A stretch of DNA of 10,309 bases from Flavobacterium sp. (GTDB taxonomy: Bacteria; Bacteroidota; Bacteroidia; Flavobacteriales; Flavobacteriaceae): the NCBI GenBank assembly GCA_030151255.1, contig JASLED010000024.1, forward strand, positions 1-10,309, in the 5' to 3' direction. The position numbers and the translations under genes are program-made. Positions 1-5,164 of the stretch are shown piece by piece; within the stretch, counting starts at the first letter, position 1, and each line of letters opens with the position of its first letter. The notes under the pieces are model-generated. The model was not told the DNA's origin. It saw nothing but the letters and a program-made list of their open reading frames with translations, and did no database searches.

Positions 1-48
1 TTTAAACTGTTTGAAAAACTCATCCGGAAATAGGTCTTTTGTTTCCAT
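1..48 (-). CDS. IS256-like (mutator-type) transposase, first 16 codons only
   Basis: The frame starts at the ATG at 48 and stays open to the window edge, giving METKDLFPDEFFKQFK. IS256-family transposases of Bacteroidetes typically begin with a short charged stretch followed by an F-(F/L)-K-Q-F-K motif, which this matches. The rest of the protein, including the DDE catalytic domain, lies outside the window. The start is supported by the position just inside a probable IS end and by the terminator hairpin directly upstream. No other family with this N-terminus comes to mind, but 16 residues are little to judge from, and whether the full transposase is intact is unknown. Confidence 0.6.
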   Translation of the reverse strand, partial: METKDLFPDEFFKQFK

Positions 49-61
49 AACTATGTAAATA

Positions 62-382
62 TTAAATATATAAAAAAATTCTGCTCGGTTTTAACCCAAG
101 CAGAATTTTATACTTACACAGTTTTTGGTACAGTGTCAAAATACAATATAAAACTCCTAAAACATTAGTTACAAAGAATAGTACTTTACTACTATTTTTA
201 GGCATGCAACTTATCAATGCTGGAACACAAAACAAATTTGCTATAAATATAAATGGATAAGCCAATAAACCAAATCCCATAGGTCCACCTTTGCTACTAA
301 TGATGGTGTAATTTATTAATAGCAATGGAATATTACATATAAAAATAATAATCGCAATAATAAGGTTTATATATCTTAACAT
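62..382 (-). CDS. small membrane protein of unknown function, 3' end apparently replaced by the IS
   Basis: This is a 106-codon frame with an ATG at 382, only 3 bases after the stop of the AraC-type regulator, so the two are almost certainly co-transcribed. It has three hydrophobic segments: about residues 5-28, 37-59 and 65-81. A glycine-rich turn (KGGPMGFG) separates the first two. I do not recognise a named family; small three- to four-helix proteins like this are common and uncharacterised in Flavobacteria. The oddity is at the C-terminus. If the IS tip is at 137, only the first 81 codons are native. The last 25 residues are then encoded by the inverted repeat and the terminator hairpin, and the polar, basic tail (KLCKYKILLGLKPSR) is unlike the rest. 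It is best read as a truncated gene with a chance fusion tail, probably non-functional or altered. Confidence 0.6.
   Translation of the reverse strand: MLRYINLIIAIIIFICNIPLLLINYTIISSKGGPMGFGLLAYPFIFIANLFCVPALISCMPKNSSKVLFFVTNVLGVLYCILTLYQKLCKYKILLGLKPSRIFLYI
75..109 (-). terminator. intrinsic terminator inside the IS end
   Basis: AAAATTCTGCT (75-85) and AGCAGAATTTT (99-109) form a perfect 11-bp stem. The loop contains a further GGTT/AACC match. On the minus strand the stem runs straight into seven T residues (78-72). It lies between the probable IS tip and the transposase ATG, so it would stop transcripts entering from the regulator operon before they reach the transposase. Hairpins of this kind are known at the ends of several IS families as protection against read-through. 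Confidence 0.8.
113..137 (-). repeat. probable terminal inverted repeat of the IS
   Basis: On the minus strand this stretch starts GACACTGT, has an A-rich middle (CCAAAAA) and ends CTGTGTAAG. The layout fits an IS256-family end of about 25 bp: a tip beginning with G, then an inner TGTGTAA block. The matching inverted copy must lie beyond the left edge of the window, so this is judged by resemblance only. Confidence 0.5.
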
Positions 383-385
383 GCC

Positions 386-952
386 TTACAATTGATCTAA
401 CTGTTTTCTATCATTAAAATTTTGAGTAATATTTTTAAAGTCAGTTGGTGTCATGCCTGCTACTTTTTTAAACTGAGTACTCAAATGCGCTACACTACTA
501 TAATTTAATTGATATGTTATTTCTTTTAAATTCATCTCATTATAAATCAACAACTCTTTTACTTTTTCTATTTTTAAAGCAATAAAATATGCTTCAATTG
601 TTGTAGATTCTATCTGGGAAAATAATTGACTTAACTGCTGATAATCAATATCTAACTCTTTAGATAAATAAACTGACAACGGAACATCTATCGTAAATGG
701 CATATCTTGTAAAAGTTCTATTAAAAGGGTTTTTACCTTGGTTATTAGCATTTGTTCCTTGTCATTCAACCATTCAAAACCTACTTTTTCTAATTCATTT
801 TTTAATTCTATAGAAATATCGTCAGTGAGTTTATCTTCAAACTCAATAACACCTAAATGAATTGATTTTACTACAATATTTTTGTTTTTTATAATTTGAT
901 CTACCACTAAAATACATCTTTGGCAAACCATATTTTTAACGAATATCTTCAA
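386..952 (-). CDS. AraC-family regulator with an N-terminal HMA-like CxxC domain
   Basis: The product is a 188-residue cytoplasmic transcription factor. Residues 1-65 look like a ferredoxin-like heavy-metal-associated fold: a first strand KIFVKN, then MVCQRC with Cys10 and Cys13 in the place of the GMTCxxC loop of copper chaperones, and a later strand IHLGVIEFE. Residues about 75-178 form an AraC-type HTH region; its second helix-turn-helix (LKEITYQLNYSSVAHLSTQF...KVAGMTPTDFK) is a textbook match. Regulators of this build are common in Bacteroidetes and often lie near copper or other metal transport genes. Metal sensing here is inferred from the cysteines. The start used is TTG at 952, because the in-frame ATG at 931 would delete the first strand of the HMA fold; the upstream stop leaves no ATG. 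A one-mismatch TAnnTTTG box (955-962) lies so close that a leaderless or later start cannot be excluded. No metal transporter is visible in the window. Confidence 0.85.
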   Translation of the reverse strand: MKIFVKNMVCQRCILVVDQIIKNKNIVVKSIHLGVIEFEDKLTDDISIELKNELEKVGFEWLNDKEQMLITKVKTLLIELLQDMPFTIDVPLSVYLSKELDIDYQQLSQLFSQIESTTIEAYFIALKIEKVKELLIYNEMNLKEITYQLNYSSVAHLSTQFKKVAGMTPTDFKNITQNFNDRKQLDQL

Positions 953-999
953 GGCTAAATTATATCAATTAAATTAAAATACATAAACAAGTAAACTAA

Positions 1000-1036
1000 A
1001 AAAGGATTAAACTGCATTAACAAATTTAATCCTTTT
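1000..1036 (-). terminator. intrinsic terminator of the response regulator gene
   Basis: AAAAGGATTAAA (1000-1011) and TTTAATCCTTTT (1025-1036) form a perfect 12-bp stem with a 13-base loop. It starts 7 bases after the response regulator stop. On the minus strand the stem ends in a run of six T residues. It separates the response regulator from the AraC-type gene, which must therefore have its own promoter in 953-999. Confidence 0.85.
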
Positions 1037-1043
1037 CAATAAT

Positions 1044-2432
1044 TTATAACTCTATTTCGTATAACTTCATTTTATTATACAATGTTTTTCTATCGATTCC
1101 CAATAATTGAGCAGCTTTAGTTTTATTGAATTTTACTTTTTCTAATGCTGTTCTAATTGCTTGTTCTTCTGTTTTAGATGAAAACAATTTTAAATCCTGC
1201 ACATCGGTTTCTTCTGTATAATTGGCTGTATCAGCTTTTGCAATAAACATTTCATGAGGTAAAACATCTTTTTCAATAAAATCACCTTTTGTTAAAAGAA
1301 CAGAACGTTTGATGATATTTTTCATTTCTCTAAGATTTCCAGGCCAATCGTAAGTTAAAAAAATACGTTCTACTTCTGGAGAAAATCCTTTTACATCTTT
1401 TTCTAATTCTTTATTTGAATTTTTCAGGAAATGATTTGCAAACATCAAAACATCACTTCCTCTATCAGTAAGTCTTGGTGCTACAATGCCAAATTCATTT
1501 AGTCTATGATACAAATCTTCTCTAAATTCGCCTTCTTTTACTGCTTTTAGCAAATCTTCATTTGTTGCAGCAATTACGCGAATATCAACATCTATTTCAG
1601 TACTGCTACCCACTGGTTTTACTTTTCTTTCTTGCAAAGCACGAAGTAATTGTATTTGCACTTCATATGATAAATTTCCTACTTCATCTAAGAAAATTGT
1701 ACCTCCATTTGCTGCTTCAAAGTGACCAATTTTATCTGCAACTGCTCCTGTGAAAGATCCTTTAATGTGTCCAAAAAATTCACTTGATGCTAATTCTTTT
1801 GGAATTGCTCCGCAATCTACAGCTATATATGGCTTTTTACTGCGTTTACTTAATGAATGAATAGAATGTGCAATATTTTCTTTTCCTGTTCCGCTATCGC
1901 CAATAATTAAAACTGACATATTGGTAGGAGCTACAAGCTCAATATACTCTTGTAATTGAAAAGAAACTTTGCTTTCTCCTTTTACATAATCCAAACTTTC
2001 AGATTCGGCTATTTCGCTTGCCGAAACTTTAGATTTTGTTGATTTAGCTGTATATTCAGTTGTTTTATTTTTTTTATCCAATGCCTGTTTAATGGTTAAC
2101 ACCAATTCATCTGGATTTATAGGTTTAGATACATAATCAAAAGCACCTAATTTCATAGCGTTTACAGCTGTTTTAATTTCTGTATAACCAGTCATTAAAA
2201 TAACTTGAGAAGTAAAGCTCTTGGATTTAATATATTTTAATAGCTCTATTCCATCACTATCTGGTAATCGAACGTCTGTAAGAACAATATCATAATAATC
2301 GTTATCTATTGCTTGTTTTGCATCTTGAGAATTAAAAACATTTGTAACTTCAAATCCTTTTTTAGTTAGAAAAGTTTTCAGCATTTCGCAAAATGGAACA
2401 TCATCGTCTATTACAAGTACCTTTTGGTTCAT
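1044..2432 (-). CDS. sigma-54-dependent response regulator, NtrC/AtoC type
   Basis: The product (462 residues) is a DNA-binding activator that, when phosphorylated, uses ATP to open promoters bound by RNA polymerase with sigma-54. Residues 1-120 are a receiver domain with acidic residues D9-D11, phospho-acceptor D53 (TDVRLPD), T81 and K103. A Lys/Ser/Glu-rich linker covers about 121-150. The AAA+ domain follows with Walker A GDSGTGKE (178-185), sigma-54 contact loop GSFTGA (225-230, Ser in place of the first Ala), Walker B GGTIFLDE (243-250), REDLYHRL (304-311) and WPGNLRE (363-369). A Fis-type HTH closes the protein (about 423-460, NKTKAAQLLGIDRKTLYNKM). Every key part is present, so it should be active. 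The start is the ATG at 2432; the frame is open to a TTG at 2465, but that lies inside the promoter box. No histidine kinase is adjacent, so the signal is unknown. Confidence 0.93.
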   Translation of the reverse strand: MNQKVLVIDDDVPFCEMLKTFLTKKGFEVTNVFNSQDAKQAIDNDYYDIVLTDVRLPDSDGIELLKYIKSKSFTSQVILMTGYTEIKTAVNAMKLGAFDYVSKPINPDELVLTIKQALDKKNKTTEYTAKSTKSKVSASEIAESESLDYVKGESKVSFQLQEYIELVAPTNMSVLIIGDSGTGKENIAHSIHSLSKRSKKPYIAVDCGAIPKELASSEFFGHIKGSFTGAVADKIGHFEAANGGTIFLDEVGNLSYEVQIQLLRALQERKVKPVGSSTEIDVDIRVIAATNEDLLKAVKEGEFREDLYHRLNEFGIVAPRLTDRGSDVLMFANHFLKNSNKELEKDVKGFSPEVERIFLTYDWPGNLREMKNIIKRSVLLTKGDFIEKDVLPHEMFIAKADTANYTEETDVQDLKLFSSKTEEQAIRTALEKVKFNKTKAAQLLGIDRKTLYNKMKLYEIEL

Positions 2433-2462
2433 ATTTACTGGGTCTATTTTTTGTGCTAAAAA

Positions 2463-2494
2463 CAAATTTAATATATTTATTACTTAGAAACCAA
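2463..2494 (-). promoter_or_regulatory. housekeeping promoter of the response regulator gene
   Basis: On the minus strand TAAATTTG (2463-2470) is an exact TAnnTTTG -7 element. A TTG (2492-2494) lies 21 bases upstream in the -33 position. Transcription would start near 2457, giving a leader of about 25 bases before the ATG at 2432. This argues for the ATG over the TTG at 2465 as the start codon. Confidence 0.6.
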
Positions 2495-2506
2495 CCAAGT
2501 AATAAA
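2476..2506. promoter_or_regulatory. 10-bp inverted repeat over the response regulator promoter (candidate operator)
   Basis: TTTATTACTT (2476-2485) and AAGTAATAAA (2497-2506) are perfect inverted copies separated by 11 bases. The spacer contains the -33 TTG, and the left arm sits between the -33 and -7 boxes. A dimer bound here would block or modulate the promoter, so autoregulation by the response regulator is a reasonable guess. The repeat lies upstream of the expected transcription start, so it is not part of the response regulator mRNA. It could instead be a weak 3' hairpin for a transcript reading through from upstream. Confidence 0.5.
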
Positions 2507-2519
2507 ACTTTAACCTCTT

Positions 2520-2548
2520 AAAAAAGTAAAAGGGAGCCTAAACTCCCT
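2520..2548 (-). terminator. strong intrinsic terminator of the candidate small RNA
   Basis: AGGGAG (2531-2536) and CTCCCT (2543-2548) form a perfect 6-bp GC-rich stem with a 6-base loop. On the minus strand it is followed by TTTTACTTTTTT. Its distance from tamL (about 300 bases past the stop) suggests that it ends a separate transcript, although it would also stop read-through from tamL into the response regulator gene. Confidence 0.8.
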
Positions 2549-2710
2549 AATTACCTGAAGATTTCTCTTCTTCACCTTACTAACGATCTTTATATTACCT
2601 TGAGATAATATTAATTTTTAAACAAACACTTAAATTTTCTTTTTCCTAACAATTTAATTCATTTAATCGAGCACTCTTATTCATTCACATAAAGTATTAT
2701 AGAAAAAACT
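2521..2710 (-). ncRNA. candidate structured small RNA between tamL and the response regulator
   Basis: No credible reading frame exists here, yet the minus strand holds a compact series of hairpins. The first is ATATTATC-TCAA-GGTAATAT (2592-2611), an 8-bp stem with one G-U pair and a four-base loop. The second is TGAAGA/TCTTCA with a 7-base loop (2556-2574). The last is a GC-rich terminator hairpin (2531-2548) followed by a T-rich tract. A promoter-like region lies at 2702-2745, so the RNA would start near 2710 (TAnnTTTG box) or near 2690 (sigma-54-like element). The motif AGGTRA occurs three times at 21-23-base spacing (2595, 2572, 2551). The longest ATG frame is 12 codons. It could instead be the 3' untranslated end of the tamB-tamL transcript. 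No RNA family is assigned. Confidence 0.5.
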
Positions 2711-2745
2711 GTGCCAAAAATAAGAAACATAATCAATATTTCATA
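2702..2745 (-). promoter_or_regulatory. promoter region of the candidate small RNA (TAnnTTTG box, overlapping sigma-54-like element)
   Basis: Two readings overlap. For the housekeeping factor, TATTTTTG (2715-2722) is an exact TAnnTTTG box, with TATG (2742-2745, one mismatch to TTTG) 19 bases upstream. For sigma-54, TTGGCACAGTTTTTTC (2702-2717) matches the -24 block TTGGCAC exactly and has the right spacing, but its -12 block is TTTC instead of TTGC. The first reading fits better base for base. The second gains weight from the GC-rich -24 block and the neighbouring sigma-54 activator gene. Promoter strength and factor use are inferred. Confidence 0.45.
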
Positions 2746-2808
2746 ATATATTACACATCAATTCTTTATGATTTATAGCTTATTTTCCCTTTAATATAAG
2801 TTTGTTTC

Positions 2809-2835
2809 AATGTTTCTACACACTGTGTAAACATT
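2809..2835. promoter_or_regulatory. palindrome just downstream of tamL
   Basis: AATGTTT and AAACATT arms (7 bp) enclose an inner TACAC/GTGTA match, giving nearly continuous dyad symmetry over 27 bases. It starts 11 bases after the tamL stop. There is no T tract on the minus strand, so it is a poor terminator. It could be a 3' mRNA hairpin or a protein-binding site; its centre lies about 107 bp upstream of the GG of the sigma-54-like element. Confidence 0.45.
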
Positions 2836-2845
2836 CCTCATAAAA

Positions 2846-5164
2846 CTAAAAAGGATACCCAATTGCCAAATTAAACATCAAATTATCTTTTCGCCATTGC
2901 TTGCTACCAAAATCAATATCTTTTATAACCCAGCGTTCATTTTCTGCCTTGTAAGGTACACGCAACGGAAAACCAAAATCAAAACGAAGTACAATAAACG
3001 TAATATCAAATCGCAATCCAGCTCCAGCACCCAACGCAATTTCTTTATAAAAGTTTTTTGAAAACGCTCCTCCTGGTCTATCAGATACTGCGTTTAAATT
3101 CCAAACGTTTCCTCCATCAATAAACAATGCACCATGTAAAATGCTGTAAATCTTTTTTCGATATTCTAAATTAAATTCAATTAAAATATCTCCTGTTTGA
3201 TCAGGAATAAATTTTGAATCAATAGTTGTTGGATCAAAACTACCTGGCCCGATTGTTCTTGCTCTAAATGCGCGAATACTATTTGACCCTCCTACAAAAA
3301 ATTGTTTTGAATAAGGAAGATTTCTTGAATTTCCGTATGAATATCCTATTCCTGCGTGAATTCGACTAACAAATTGAGCGCTTTTTCCCAATTTACGATA
3401 GTGTCTAATATCGTGTTCTGTTCGAATATATTGACTAAAAGGTACACCTAAAATGCTTTTCTCCTCTCCTTTTTCCGAATCTGCCTTCATTAATAAACCT
3501 ACAATATTACCAGAAAGATCTAGTCCGCCTCTATAATAAAACGTATTCTTTTTTCGTTGCTGTGTGGTGTTCGAATAGGTAAAATAATATGTTGGTCCGA
3601 AGATTAATTGTTTATCTAAAATTCTTTCTAACGAAGGATTACCTTGTGCTGTTTCTTGGTATAATTCAGTAACATTTTGTGGAATTACATAATTAATATC
3701 AACTACTTCTAACTGATGTTCTTTAAGCGCATTTTCTTTCCAAATATACCCCCAAGAAGCTTTAAAAGATTGAAGCGAATATAACTGTGTTCTGTATAAA
3801 TATTCGCCACCTAAAACAGCTTTAGTTCGCGGAACAAAACCGCTAGACGAATGGAAATTCCATGGCGTAATTAATCTAGGAAAAGTAAGCGTTCCTTCCA
3901 ATCCGGCTTTGTAAACATCATATCCATTGCTACTTGATGACAACTGAAAATCAGCACCACCATAAGCTGAAATAGATAATAACTCTGCTCCTTTAAAAAT
4001 ATTTTTATGACTCCAATTTAAGTTTAGCTCCACACCATTATAGCTTGCAGAATTTGTTTTCCCTAACAGTTCCATACGAATACTTTTAGGTTTATCTGGC
4101 GTTAGATAATAATAAACATCTAAAACGTTGCTCAAAGAGTCTTTTATTTCAAAAGTGTTTTTTACATATTTGAATACTCCTAAGTTTACTAATCGATTTA
4201 GCGATAAATTATGTTCATTTCTGCTATATAAAGCTCCTTTTTTTAGATAAATAGTTCGATCAAAAATAAGTGGTTTAAACTTATGTTTTGGATCAATTAT
4301 TTCTAAATCTTTATACGCTATGGCTTCTGCATTTTTTGATGATGAATTAGAATCTAATAAAGAATAATCAGAATACACATAAATATTACCAATAGTAAAA
4401 GCTTTTTTTGCCAATGCAGGAGTATCATCTTTTACTTTCACAAATAAATCTACCTGATGTTTTCCTACAGTACTATCTACTTGAACAATCAGATTATTTG
4501 GACTAAAAAAATAATATCCTTTGTTTTTTACATAAGCATCAAAACGTTCTCTTTCCTCTTTTATATTATTCAAATTATATGGTTTTCCCTTTCTCAAGCG
4601 AGTCCATTTTGTGCCAGCATCATAAATAAGTTGTTGTAAAGGAGTGGAATCATTTAAAAAAGTAACATTTTTTATTCGATACTGATCACCTGGTTTTACA
4701 GTATAAATAACTTCCACTTTTTTATCGCCTACTTCTTTTTCTTCAAAGGTAACATCGGCATTAAAAAATCCTGCATTTTCAATTCTATTCGTTAAAATAG
4801 ATTGATTATTAAGCATATCACTTTGTTGAAAAAGCACAGGCGGCTCGCCTAACTTATTGCGCATCCAACGTCTAATTTTACTGCTTTTATCAGGATCTCC
4901 TCCCATGTTATAAAAGAATAATTTGTATCTAAAACCAAAAAGTGAAGCATTTGGAATTGGGCGTAAAAGTTCGTCCAACGTCTCGCGCATTTCTTTTTTA
5001 TTTGCCTTAGACAAACTATCGTTTACAATTTTCACATCGCCGCCAACATATAGAATTTCGTCTTCTTTTAAATATTTTGTAGAACTACAAGAACTAAATA
5101 GCAAAACAATAGTGATGATAAAACCAATCCATCGTAAATTATTCTTTTTTACTTTGTGCCTCAT
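2846..5164 (-). CDS. tamL: TamL: lipoprotein TamA/BamA-family outer-membrane assembly protein
   Basis: This 772-residue protein is the outer-membrane partner of TamB. Residues 1-25 form a lipoprotein signal peptide: basic start, hydrophobic stretch, lipobox LFSSC with Cys26 as the lipidated residue. Periplasmic POTRA-like repeats fill roughly 30-355. The Omp85 beta-barrel follows from about 365 to the end. It carries the loop-6 motif as GGSNSIRAFRARTIGPGS, with IRAF (630-633) in place of VRGF/IRGF, and finishes with an aromatic beta-signal (FNLAIGYPF). E. coli TamA is shorter and not lipidated; the lipidated form is the Bacteroidetes variant called TamL. The ATG at 5164 lies inside the end of tamB (26-base overlap), implying translational coupling and a shared transcript. 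BamA is excluded as first choice because of the lipobox and the tamB neighbour. The barrel family is certain. Confidence 0.92.
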   Translation of the reverse strand: MRHKVKKNNLRWIGFIITIVLLFSSCSSTKYLKEDEILYVGGDVKIVNDSLSKANKKEMRETLDELLRPIPNASLFGFRYKLFFYNMGGDPDKSSKIRRWMRNKLGEPPVLFQQSDMLNNQSILTNRIENAGFFNADVTFEEKEVGDKKVEVIYTVKPGDQYRIKNVTFLNDSTPLQQLIYDAGTKWTRLRKGKPYNLNNIKEERERFDAYVKNKGYYFFSPNNLIVQVDSTVGKHQVDLFVKVKDDTPALAKKAFTIGNIYVYSDYSLLDSNSSSKNAEAIAYKDLEIIDPKHKFKPLIFDRTIYLKKGALYSRNEHNLSLNRLVNLGVFKYVKNTFEIKDSLSNVLDVYYYLTPDKPKSIRMELLGKTNSASYNGVELNLNWSHKNIFKGAELLSISAYGGADFQLSSSSNGYDVYKAGLEGTLTFPRLITPWNFHSSSGFVPRTKAVLGGEYLYRTQLYSLQSFKASWGYIWKENALKEHQLEVVDINYVIPQNVTELYQETAQGNPSLERILDKQLIFGPTYYFTYSNTTQQRKKNTFYYRGGLDLSGNIVGLLMKADSEKGEEKSILGVPFSQYIRTEHDIRHYRKLGKSAQFVSRIHAGIGYSYGNSRNLPYSKQFFVGGSNSIRAFRARTIGPGSFDPTTIDSKFIPDQTGDILIEFNLEYRKKIYSILHGALFIDGGNVWNLNAVSDRPGGAFSKNFYKEIALGAGAGLRFDITFIVLRFDFGFPLRVPYKAENERWVIKDIDFGSKQWRKDNLMFNLAIGYPF

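Larger units (their letters stand above)
1..137 (-). mobile_element. 5' end of an IS256-like insertion sequence (runs off the left edge)
   Basis: Three things in the expected order define this end. A probable terminal inverted repeat lies at 113-137; read on the minus strand it begins GACACTGT and ends CTGTGTAAG. A terminator hairpin follows at 75-109. The ATG of a transposase-like frame is at 48. The tip is placed at 137, so the ATG is 89 bases inside the element. The repeat resembles IS256-family ends as I remember them, and only one end is visible, so neither the partner repeat nor the target duplication can be checked. IS256 elements usually duplicate 8-9 bp; if the tip is right, the duplicated bases start at 138 (aaaataca...). 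The family call rests mostly on the transposase N-terminus. Confidence 0.65.

Noticed and set aside
2433..2465. Longer response regulator start at TTG 2465
   Set aside because: That codon lies within the TAAATTTG promoter box, and receiver domains normally start a few residues before the first strand, as the ATG at 2432 gives.
2682..2684. ATG-started 12-codon frame (MNKSARLNELNC) at the start of the candidate RNA
   Set aside because: Too short, ends long before the hairpins and has no sign of coding; frames of this size are common by chance in AT-rich DNA.
2521..2690. Candidate RNA as a 6S RNA
   Set aside because: 6S RNA forms one long rod with a central open bubble; here there are three separate short stem-loops. 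A covariance search would settle it.
2823..2830. CTGTGTAA shared with the IS terminal repeat (113-137), as trace of a second IS end
   Set aside because: Only eight bases match and they are part of the palindrome at 2809-2835; no transposase remnant or further repeat match is nearby.
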